The position numbers and the translations under genes are program-made. A DNA stretch of 5,196 nt from Candidatus Bathyarchaeota archaeon (GTDB taxonomy: Archaea > Thermoproteota > Bathyarchaeia > TCS64): assembly GCA_026014515.1 (NCBI GenBank), contig JAOZIG010000196.1:1-5196 (forward strand), given 5' to 3'. The notes beneath the pieces are model-generated. The model did no database searches, was not told the DNA's origin, and worked only from the letters and a program-made list of their open reading frames with translations. Positions 1 through 5,196 of the stretch are shown in pieces; position 1 is the stretch's first letter, and each line of letters starts with the position of its first letter.

Positions 1-1
1 T

Positions 2-427
2 AAATCGCGTAAGGTGTTACCCGAGTTAATTGATTTGGAGGAGTTTCTGGGTTTTCATGGGATTACCCGACTCCAGTTAATTGATATGGGGATACTCATC
101 GGCACGGACTTCAACAAGGGCATCAAGGGAATAGGACCAAAAACCTCGTTGAAGCTAATCAAGAAGCATGGCTCACTGGAAAACCTACCAGTAGACATCA
201 AAGCGAAGCTCCCAGATACCATTGACCAGATACGAGACCTCTACCTCCACCCAGAAGTCACAGACAAATACACAGTGGAACAAGGTGAACTCATGGAAGA
301 CGCCTTAGATGATTTTCTCTGTGGTGAAAGAAACTTCTCAACCAAGCGGGTTCAAACACTCATCAACAGGATGCGAACAAAGGCAGCGCAGAAATCACTG
401 AAAGACTACTTTGGAGGCATGTTATGA
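2..427 (+). CDS. fen: Flap endonuclease 1 (FEN1), C-terminal part, 5' end beyond the window
   Basis: Structure-specific nuclease that removes 5' flaps during Okazaki-fragment maturation and base-excision repair. The frame is open from base 2 to the TGA at 425-427, giving 142 visible residues of a protein normally about 340 long, so the N-terminal nuclease core is outside the window. The GTG at 14 is an internal valine codon, not a start. Visible parts are the ELIDLEEFL and QLIDMGILIGTDFN segments, where the Asp at 107-109 corresponds to the last metal-binding aspartate of the family. A helix-hairpin-helix (IKGIGPK, about 122-142) follows, which binds the duplex downstream of the flap. The protein ends in a canonical PCNA-interacting box, QKSLKDYF (389-412), four residues from the C-terminus. 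It overlaps the ligase gene by four bases, so the two are almost certainly co-transcribed. Family assignment is very secure. Confidence 0.96.
   Translation, partial: KSRKVLPELIDLEEFLGFHGITRLQLIDMGILIGTDFNKGIKGIGPKTSLKLIKKHGSLENLPVDIKAKLPDTIDQIRDLYLHPEVTDKYTVEQGELMEDALDDFLCGERNFSTKRVQTLINRMRTKAAQKSLKDYFGGML
389..412 (+). other. PCNA-interacting (PIP) box at the FEN1 C-terminus
   Basis: The codons read QKSLKDYF, matching the Q-x-x-h-x-x-a-a consensus (h aliphatic, a aromatic) at every fixed position. A terminal PIP box is the normal way archaeal and eukaryotic FEN1 is recruited to the sliding clamp. Only the tail GGML follows. Confidence 0.9.
413..417 (+). promoter_or_regulatory. Shine-Dalgarno site of the ligase gene, inside the fen1 coding sequence
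   Basis: GGAGG lies six bases upstream of the ATG at 424, ideal spacing for pairing with the archaeal 16S rRNA tail. It encodes part of the last Gly-Gly of FEN1. Together with the ATGA overlap it fixes the ligase start and points to coupled translation. It is the clearest ribosome-binding site in the window. Confidence 0.75.
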
Positions 428-2013
428 CTGAGACCAAGTTCAAGGAACTAGCACAACTCTGCAAAAACCTTGAGGCTACCACTAAAAGAAAGGAAAAGAC
501 AGCTCTCATCAGTGATTTCCTCAAGGGCATCAACAGGGACGAGATAAAACCAGCTATACTGTTGACCATTGGCGCGGTTTTCCCTGAGACAAGCGATAAG
601 ACCCTTGATGTAGGTTGGAGAACCCTCAAACGAGTCATGGACCGTGGCGGACAAACCACCCTGTTCAGACATCAACTCACAGTCAAAGAAGTCTACAACA
701 TAATGCAACAGATCGCCAAGGCATCAGGGGAAGGCAGCAGAAAACAGAAAGAACAGTTACTGGAGCGCATGTTTGCCCAAGCCGAGCCACTGGAGTCCGA
801 GATACTTGCACGCATAATCTTCGGTGAGATGAGGATAGGCGTCAACGAGGGCATGATGCTGGAGGGAATCGCAGAAACAACAGAAACTGATCCCGCACTT
901 GTCCGCAGGGCTTTGATGATGACAGGAGACATCGGAAAGGTAGCAGAGACAGCGGTTGAACAAGGCGAAGCAGGTTTGTTAAGTCTTGAAGCCACCTTGT
1001 TCGTTCCTTTGAAGCCTATGCTTGCGAATACAGCCGAGACACCGATGGAAGCCTTGGAGGATTATGGAGGGGAGGCTGTTTTCGAGTACAAGTATGATGG
1101 TGCTCGTATCCAGATACATAGGAAAGGCGATGAGGTACGGGTATTCAGCCGTAGATTGTCTGATGTCACCGAGAGCATACCAGACATTGTTGGGATAGTG
1201 AAGGAGTTCCCAGAGGAGAAGGACTTCATCATAGAGGGCGAGGTGGTTGCGGTGGGTGAGAACAAGCGCCCGTTACCGTTCCAAGACTTGATGCGGCGAT
1301 TCACACGAGTAAACGAGGTCACAGATAAGGCGGAGGAGATACCCCTTCATCTACACCTGTTTGATGCCTTATACTATGATGGAAAACTCCTGATAGACGA
1401 ACCCTACAGCCACAGATGGAGTATCCTAGAAAAAATAGCCCCACAGAAATACCACACACAGCGAATAATCACCACCAACCCACAGGAAGCAGAGGAATTC
1501 ATGACCCAAGCCATCGAGGCAGGACATGAGGGCTTGATGGCGAAACGACTTGACAGCTCATACAGCCCCGGGGCACGAGGTAAGAACTGGTACAAACTCA
1601 AACCAGTGGAAACACTGGACGTGGTGATCGTAGCAGCGGATTGGGGTAGTGGACGCCGCAGAGGATGGCTCAGCAACTATCATCTCGGTGTATGGAATGG
1701 GGAGGAGTATCTTGTCATCGGTAAGACGTTCAAGGGCTTGACTGATGAGGAGTTCAAGTGGATGACGGAGCACCTCCAAGAGCTACGGGTACGTGAATCA
1801 GAGTATACGGTATATGTGAAGCCCGAGCTAGTGGTAGAGGTTGCCTTCAACGAGATACAGCAAAGCCCTCACTACAAATCAGGATACGCGCTACGTTTCG
1901 CTAGGATCACGCGCATCAGAACAGATAAGAGCCCAGATGAGGCGAATACGCTTCAAGATGTATCACTGCTATACGAGCGCCAATTCAAATACAAGGACAA
2001 GCTAAACGGGTAA
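424..2013 (+). CDS. lig: ATP-dependent DNA ligase (archaeal Lig1 type)
   Basis: Seals nicks in duplex DNA through an enzyme-adenylate, after FEN1 processing in replication and repair. The 529 residues cover the expected three domains: an N-terminal DNA-binding domain (about 1-200), the adenylation domain (about 200-395) and the OB-fold domain (about 395-529). All nucleotidyltransferase motifs are visible: I KYDG with nucleophile Lys223, Ia SRRLSD, III FIIEGE (268-273), IIIa LFDALYYDG (Phe313), IV EGLMAK (369-374), V WYKLK (389-393) and VI RFARITRIRTDK (491-502). QTTLF at residues 77-81, followed by LTVKEVY, sits where other archaeal ligases carry their PCNA-binding motif. The length is slightly short but within the family's range. 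The ATG at 424 is supported by a GGAGG six bases upstream and the ATGA overlap with fen1. The 3' end overlaps the convergent membrane-protein gene by 12 bases. Confidence 0.97.
   Translation: MTETKFKELAQLCKNLEATTKRKEKTALISDFLKGINRDEIKPAILLTIGAVFPETSDKTLDVGWRTLKRVMDRGGQTTLFRHQLTVKEVYNIMQQIAKASGEGSRKQKEQLLERMFAQAEPLESEILARIIFGEMRIGVNEGMMLEGIAETTETDPALVRRALMMTGDIGKVAETAVEQGEAGLLSLEATLFVPLKPMLANTAETPMEALEDYGGEAVFEYKYDGARIQIHRKGDEVRVFSRRLSDVTESIPDIVGIVKEFPEEKDFIIEGEVVAVGENKRPLPFQDLMRRFTRVNEVTDKAEEIPLHLHLFDALYYDGKLLIDEPYSHRWSILEKIAPQKYHTQRIITTNPQEAEEFMTQAIEAGHEGLMAKRLDSSYSPGARGKNWYKLKPVETLDVVIVAADWGSGRRRGWLSNYHLGVWNGEEYLVIGKTFKGLTDEEFKWMTEHLQELRVRESEYTVYVKPELVVEVAFNEIQQSPHYKSGYALRFARITRIRTDKSPDEANTLQDVSLLYERQFKYKDKLNG
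652..666 (+). other. Putative PCNA-binding motif in the ligase DNA-binding domain
   Basis: The codons read QTTLF (residues 77-81). The following HQLTVKEVYNIM context aligns by eye with the region of Pyrococcus furiosus ligase whose QKSFF motif binds PCNA. The motif is a shortened PIP box lacking the second aromatic position, as is usual in archaeal ligases. Position and context are seen in the sequence; PCNA binding is inferred. Confidence 0.7.
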
Positions 2014-2592
2014 CTTCTTTCGTAAACCACCGATAAGCGAGCCTATTGCAGAGTCATCTCTGATCGCCTCGCCTTCAGTTTTGGGCACAGAGCGGTTCTC
2101 GATCAACTGGAAATGCACCAATAACCCGACCATGGCTAGTACACCGGATACTAGAATCCACCAGCTAAACGCTGTGATGTACAGGGTGAACTCTGATGTA
2201 ATTGGGATTCCATTAGGCACTAGTAGTCCCCCTGATGCGAATAGTATGGCCCCCAAGGCAAAGTAGTAAACCCAGACAGTGCGTCTCCTCATATCCTGTG
2301 CCTCTTCCCTGAGTTTACTGACATCTTGGAGGTTCTCACGCCACTGATCACCGAATCCAGCGATCTCCGCCGCCTCAGGGTCAAGCTCTATAATGGGCTG
2401 CAATGTGTTGACGAATTTCTCGTTCTCCTTCTTCATCTGTTCGCGGAATGCTTCCTCGTATATCTCCATCCGCTGCTTGAACTCGTCATCAAAGAGGAGC
2501 CACCAGAGCGCAAAATTCCCCACAGAAAGGATGACCGCTGACAGGATCAATATGTAGGACTCGATCAATCTACTAGGAAAAACCCGATTCAA
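2002..2592 (-). CDS. Unrecognised three-helix membrane protein with a charged helical loop
   Basis: I do not recognise a family. The 196-residue protein has a hydrophobic segment at about 9-34 (rich in L, I, V and W), a charged stretch at 35-104 with strong helical or coiled-coil character (FREQMKKENEKF, KLREEAQDMRRR), then two hydrophobic segments at about 106-126 and 134-163 separated by a short loop (VPNGIPITSEF). A polar tail ends in RKKLPV. Arg-Arg-Arg at 102-104 and the basic tail favour a cytoplasmic loop and C-terminus. There is no ATG before residue 42, and starting there would delete the first helix, so a TTG start is required: 2592 gives 196 residues, and TTG 2568 gives 188 and lies better downstream of the TATA-like box at 2594-2605. 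The gene follows the amidohydrolase by 29 bases and its end overlaps lig. That it is a real gene is likely because of its clear membrane pattern; its function is unknown. Confidence 0.8.
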   Translation of the reverse strand: MNRVFPSRLIESYILILSAVILSVGNFALWWLLFDDEFKQRMEIYEEAFREQMKKENEKFVNTLQPIIELDPEAAEIAGFGDQWRENLQDVSKLREEAQDMRRRTVWVYYFALGAILFASGGLLVPNGIPITSEFTLYITAFSWWILVSGVLAMVGLLVHFQLIENRSVPKTEGEAIRDDSAIGSLIGGLRKKLPV

Positions 2593-2593
2593 G

Positions 2594-2605
2594 ATATAAA
2601 ATATA
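2594..2605 (-). promoter_or_regulatory. TATA-like box before the unknown membrane-protein gene
   Basis: On the minus strand the sequence reads TATATTTTATAT, a good archaeal TATA element, lying in the 29-base gap after the amidohydrolase stop. Transcription starting about 25 bases downstream would begin near 2575. That would put the TTG at 2592 upstream of the transcript start and favour TTG 2568 as a nearly leaderless start. The gene may also be read through from upstream. The base pattern is seen; promoter activity is inferred. Confidence 0.4.
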
Positions 2606-2617
2606 GGAAAAAGAAGG
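2606..2617 (-). terminator. T-rich tract after the amidohydrolase gene, possible terminator
   Basis: Just downstream of the amidohydrolase stop the minus strand reads CTTCTTTTTCC with a run of five T. Archaeal RNA polymerase commonly terminates at short T-runs without a hairpin, and none is evident here. The adjoining TATA-like box suggests a transcript boundary. The evidence is only the base pattern. Confidence 0.3.
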
Positions 2618-2621
2618 TAGG

Positions 2622-4049
2622 TTAGGCATCCTTGAGCTGGTCAAGCGGAGGCTTCAAGTCAGCTGGAATAGGAGACTTGTAAGTCCTACCAGCCAATCTT
2701 TCAACCCACTCATCCTTAACCTTCTGCAACAGATCAGGCTTAGTGAGTAACTCAAGCGCTGCTGCGGCGTGAACCTTTGTGCTAAAGATCAGTCCCTTGT
2801 GACCGATGCTCATACCGTTCTGCGCGACAAACTGCCAGCTATGACCCGGAGTACCAAGCATACAGCAGGTGGTTCCGAACTCGATTGTGGGTGTTACCCA
2901 GCTAACGTCGCTGACGTCAGTGCTTCCTGCTCCAACCATGCCTGCGCTGTAGTCGGGTAGGACACGTTCATCAAAGTGTACGTCTTTGAGTTTCTGCCAG
3001 TCTGGTCTGTTGGATTTCTGGAGGCTGTTCATCTTCTTGCTTACATCGATGCTTTCAGCCATCTTGTCCGCGAACTCAAGCTCTTCCTCGGTGTGCTTTG
3101 GTGCACCTATCTCAGCCATCTGGTCAGTAACCAGTGTGGCTAAGACGCCGTTGGGTAGCTTGTCGTAGCATCCTGTGAGGAACTCTACCTTGCTTGTGGT
3201 CCTCGCCATCAGGTTTGCACCCTTGACGATGTCCATGATCCAGTCATAGATCTCATCGACCTGTGCACGCTCTGGTGCCCTGTTATAGTACCATGTACGG
3301 GCATAAGCTGGGACAACGTTTGGCTGTCCTCCACAGTCCTCATGGATATAGTGGACCCTTGCCTTCTCGATGATGTGCTCACGCATGAAGTTTATACCGT
3401 TGCTCATTAGCTCGACAGCGTCCAAGGCGCTGATTCCGTTCTCGGGGTCACCTGCGCTGTGGGCGGTTCTTCCATAGAAGTGGACCTTGAAGCTGTTCAT
3501 GGCGTTGCTGCTGCCTGTTCCAGCGGTGTTCGCACTGCTCGGGTGGTGTGCTAGTACTGCGTCTACACCATCAAACAAGCCATCCCTGACCATCCATATC
3601 TTGCCTACGAGGGTCTCCTCAGCGGGACAACCATAGACCTTGACTGTTCCACCGACATTATGCTCCTCCATAGCGGTTTTCAACGCGATGGCTGCTGCGA
3701 CTGAGCCTGCTCCGTAGATGTTGTGTCCACATCCGTGTCCCGGTGCTCCTTCCTTGATGGGCTCCTTGTAGGGTAGTGCCTTCTGGCTGATGCCTGCTAG
3801 GGCGTCCAGTTCTCCTAGGATGCCGATGGTTGGTCCCGGTCCGTTGCTCCATGTTCCCATGAAGGCTGTGGGCATCTCTGCGACGCCTCTGTCTACCTTG
3901 AACCCTGCTTTCTCTGTGATGTCTGACAGGTATTTGGATGTCTTGAACTCAAGTAATCCGAGCTCGGCGTATCCCCAAACCGTGTCGCTCCACTCAGTGA
4001 TCTTTTTCTCGTTCTCGTCAACCCATTGATAAGCGGTTTCTTTCAACAT
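2622..4049 (-). CDS. AbgB-like amidohydrolase (peptidase family M20)
   Basis: Zinc-dependent amidohydrolase closely resembling p-aminobenzoyl-glutamate hydrolase subunit B. The 475 residues match AbgB's usual length of about 480. Visible M20 features in order are GELDALAG (79-86), GHGCGHN with likely metal ligands Cys107 and His109, CPAEE (141-145) with the Glu pair expected to hold the general base and a ligand, AHHP (167-170), the dimerisation-domain motif GRTAHSAGDPENG (193-205), STDVSDVSW (376-384) and GTPGHSWQ (399-406), where His403 should be a metal ligand. HIIEKARVHY (225-234) is also shared with AbgB. No signal peptide is seen, so it is probably cytoplasmic. The ATG at 4049 has no good Shine-Dalgarno, but a TATA-like box lies about 32 bases upstream, suggesting a very short leader. 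No AbgA-like partner or transporter is beside it. Family assignment is strong. The natural substrate could be another N-acyl amino acid or aminoacyl conjugate. Confidence 0.92.
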   Translation of the reverse strand: MLKETAYQWVDENEKKITEWSDTVWGYAELGLLEFKTSKYLSDITEKAGFKVDRGVAEMPTAFMGTWSNGPGPTIGILGELDALAGISQKALPYKEPIKEGAPGHGCGHNIYGAGSVAAAIALKTAMEEHNVGGTVKVYGCPAEETLVGKIWMVRDGLFDGVDAVLAHHPSSANTAGTGSSNAMNSFKVHFYGRTAHSAGDPENGISALDAVELMSNGINFMREHIIEKARVHYIHEDCGGQPNVVPAYARTWYYNRAPERAQVDEIYDWIMDIVKGANLMARTTSKVEFLTGCYDKLPNGVLATLVTDQMAEIGAPKHTEEELEFADKMAESIDVSKKMNSLQKSNRPDWQKLKDVHFDERVLPDYSAGMVGAGSTDVSDVSWVTPTIEFGTTCCMLGTPGHSWQFVAQNGMSIGHKGLIFSTKVHAAAALELLTKPDLLQKVKDEWVERLAGRTYKSPIPADLKPPLDQLKDA

Positions 4050-4076
4050 TGATCAAATATGGATGCGCCTATGAAT

Positions 4077-4086
4077 GTTTTAAAAC
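4077..4086 (-). promoter_or_regulatory. TATA-like box upstream of the amidohydrolase gene
   Basis: GTTTTAAAAC lies in the 48-base gap between the RibU-like stop and the amidohydrolase ATG, centred about 32 bases from the start codon. A transcript starting about 25 bases downstream would have a leader of only a few bases, consistent with the missing Shine-Dalgarno. It is self-complementary, so it says nothing alone about direction; the gene arrangement assigns it to the minus strand. The activity is inferred. Confidence 0.45.
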
Positions 4087-4097
4087 CATCCACCCGG

Positions 4098-4640
4098 CTA
4101 AGGCGCCCAACGTGGAAGCCGCGACTGGACAGCCTCATACAGGAAACGCCCCAAACCAACAGTGATGGCTCCTTGAATCAGGTTAAAGACACCAATCAAA
4201 GGAAGCAAACCTATTGCGGCTTCCATGGGCACACGATAGATATTGGGTAACACATAGAGGTTAACAGCACTCATAACGAGCACACGTGAAACCAATCCTG
4301 CCCCCCATGAGATATACTTTGAGCCTCCGATCTTTTCGCCTATGAAAAGCCCGAAAACCGTTGATAACTCCGCAGCCACCTTAATCGATGCAGAGATGGG
4401 GTCTCCGCTTCGAGCCATTATACCTATACCCGCAACTATTGATGTCATAGCTGAGGACGGGAACCCATAGAGAAAGAGGCTTAACGCGATAGGCACCCCA
4501 GTGAAATCAAACTTGAGGACAGGATACCATGGAAAAGGAATCTTCAACCCCGAAAACTTGAGGGCGTAATCAAAAACAATAACCAAGGCAGCCAAAATAG
4601 CCGTACCAGTCAACCTGACTGATTTATTTTCTCGACTCAT
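4098..4640 (-). CDS. RibU-like ECF transporter substrate-binding (S) component
   Basis: Probable membrane subunit that binds a vitamin, here probably riboflavin, and delivers it through an energy-coupling-factor transporter. The 180 residues carry about six hydrophobic segments (roughly 10-29, 44-60, 62-76, 84-103, 109-131 and 141-168), the size and topology of S components. The first helix holds an alanine-rich AILAAL stretch, like the S-component face that contacts EcfT. The segment VLKFDFTGVP (41-50) resembles the RibU signature LKxDxSDIP, and NLYVLPNIY (127-135) resembles a conserved RibU region. No EcfA or EcfT gene is in the window, so it would have to share an energising module encoded elsewhere. 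I prefer ATG 4640, preceded by a weak GTGA at 4645-4648; a TTG at 4661 would add seven residues. It lies 55 bases behind ribA on the same strand, supporting a riboflavin role. S-component identity is likely, the substrate less certain. Confidence 0.75.
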   Translation of the reverse strand: MSRENKSVRLTGTAILAALVIVFDYALKFSGLKIPFPWYPVLKFDFTGVPIALSLFLYGFPSSAMTSIVAGIGIMARSGDPISASIKVAAELSTVFGLFIGEKIGGSKYISWGAGLVSRVLVMSAVNLYVLPNIYRVPMEAAIGLLPLIGVFNLIQGAITVGLGRFLYEAVQSRLPRWAP

Positions 4641-4654
4641 CAAGTCACAACGCA

Positions 4655-4668
4655 AACCCAAATGGGTT
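4655..4668. repeat. Short inverted repeat between ribA and the RibU-like gene
   Basis: AACCCAAATGGGTT forms two perfect 6-base arms around AA. It lies 15-28 bases upstream of the preferred ATG at 4640 and downstream of an A6/T6 tract at 4676-4681. Such a small palindrome near a start could be an operator, or it could be chance. I know no regulator that matches it. Confidence 0.3.
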
Positions 4669-4695
4669 ATTGGATAAAAAAGATGCTACCATAAT

Positions 4696-5196
4696 CTAAA
4701 TAGAAGAATCATCGACAAGGTCCAGCTTGTGCCCAAACCGCTCCTTCTTGGTCCGCATATACTCCTCATCATCACCATGCACAGGCAGCTCCAACGGGAC
4801 ACGCTCACTGATCTCCACACCGTACCCTGCAAGCTGATCAAGTTTATCAGGGTTATTCGTCAACAACCTGACACTCCCCACACCAAGCTTACCTAGCATA
4901 GCAGCCGAAACCTCATAGTCACGTGCATCAGGCTCAAAACCGAGATGCAGGTTCGCATCATAAGTATCAAAACCCTGATCCTGAAGCTGATACGCCTTGA
5001 TCTTATTCACCAACCCGATACCCCTACCCTCCTGCTGCATATACAGGATAAGCCCCAAGCCCTCCTCCTCGATCATCCGCATAGCGGTATGAAGCTGAGG
5101 ACCACAATCACAACGCCTCGACCCCAACGCATCACCAGTCAAACAAGCACTATGCAACCGAGTCAAGACATCCTCTGCCCCATAGACATCACCCTT
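4696..5196 (-). CDS. ribA: GTP cyclohydrolase II, C-terminal part, 5' end beyond the window
   Basis: Catalyses the first step of riboflavin synthesis, opening the GTP imidazole ring to give the 2,5-diamino-pyrimidinone phosphate with loss of formate and pyrophosphate. The frame is open to the right edge (first codons KGDVYGAEDVLT), giving 166 visible residues; the TTG at 5166 is internal. The zinc ligands appear as Cys18, Cys29 and Cys31 of the visible part (CLTGDALGSRRCDC), the spacing of E. coli RibA. They are followed by QQEGRGIGL, the AYQLQDQG segment with the catalytic-region tyrosine, the PDARDY arginine and RLLTNNPDK for nucleotide binding. A free-standing enzyme would lack only about 36 residues here; a RibBA fusion would lack a whole domain, and the window cannot decide. 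This is the bacterial-type enzyme, in contrast to the archaeal GTP cyclohydrolase III. Its third codon positions favour G and T much more than those of the amidohydrolase. Confidence 0.95.
   Translation of the reverse strand, partial: KGDVYGAEDVLTRLHSACLTGDALGSRRCDCGPQLHTAMRMIEEEGLGLILYMQQEGRGIGLVNKIKAYQLQDQGFDTYDANLHLGFEPDARDYEVSAAMLGKLGVGSVRLLTNNPDKLDQLAGYGVEISERVPLELPVHGDDEEYMRTKKERFGHKLDLVDDSSI

Noticed and set aside
14..16. GTG as the start of a short FEN1-like gene
   Set aside because: The frame continues open to base 2 with residues typical of FEN1, and the N-terminal nuclease core is simply cut by the window edge.
363..1322. Several open frames of about 70-100 codons opposite fen1/lig
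   Set aside because: They are antisense shadows of strongly conserved coding sequence. Their translations are low-complexity Ser/Arg-rich strings with no family resemblance.
3790..4029. Open frame on the plus strand opposite the amidohydrolase start
   Set aside because: It lies entirely antisense to a gene with intact M20 motifs and has no recognisable domain or ribosome-binding site.
4077..4086. GTTTTAAAAC as a repressor operator
   Set aside because: It is palindromic, but its position relative to the amidohydrolase ATG is better explained as a TATA box, and nothing else supports an operator.
4659..4661. TTG at 4661 as the start of the RibU-like protein
   Set aside because: It adds seven residues that look unlike an S-component N-terminus, and the palindrome covers the codon. 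ATG 4640 has a weak GTGA upstream. The choice is not certain.
5164..5166. TTG as the start of ribA
   Set aside because: The upstream in-frame codons KGDVYGAEDV match the conserved region before the first zinc cysteine of RibA, so the gene continues past the right edge.
1..5196. CRISPR array, tRNA or rRNA gene, insertion sequence or defence system
   Set aside because: No spaced direct repeats, cloverleaf-like segments, transposase motifs or long terminal inverted repeats were found, and the window is almost completely filled by the six genes.

Overview
The window comes from an archaeal chromosome. Its left end carries two information-processing genes that are archaeal/eukaryotic in type: the C-terminal part of flap endonuclease FEN1, and an ATP-dependent DNA ligase. 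Both end in or contain a PCNA-interaction motif. Sparse Shine-Dalgarno use, TATA-like AT-rich boxes close to start codons and short T-runs instead of bacterial hairpin terminators also fit Archaea. The style of the proteins and the moderate base composition suggest a Bathyarchaeia-like or other mesophilic lineage, but that placement is an impression, not a demonstrated fact.

Layout. Bases 1-2013 (+ strand) hold fen1 (cut by the left edge) and lig, joined by a 4-base ATGA overlap: a compact Okazaki-fragment maturation operon. Everything to the right is on the minus strand. From right to left in transcription order it holds ribA (GTP cyclohydrolase II, 5' part cut by the right edge), a small six-helix membrane protein that looks like a RibU-type ECF substrate-binding component, an AbgB-like M20 amidohydrolase, and an unrecognised three-helix membrane protein with a charged helical loop. 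The last gene converges on lig, and the two 3' ends overlap by 12 bases.

Function. fen1 and lig act on consecutive steps: FEN1 trims the displaced 5' flap and the ligase seals the nick, both tethered to PCNA. ribA and the RibU-like gene form a plausible riboflavin supply pair, one for synthesis and one for uptake. GTP cyclohydrolase II is the bacterial-type first enzyme, whereas many archaea use GTP cyclohydrolase III, so lateral acquisition is possible. The amidohydrolase appears to have its own promoter, and its physiological substrate cannot be read from the sequence.

The window is almost fully coding; the longest gene-free gap is about 55 bases. I see no RNA gene, mobile element, CRISPR array or long repeat. 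The points most worth a second look are the PCNA-tethered FEN1-ligase operon, the ribA/RibU-like pair, the unknown membrane protein, and a patchwork of third-codon-position base preference along the window. I do not see a clear new defence or mobile system here.
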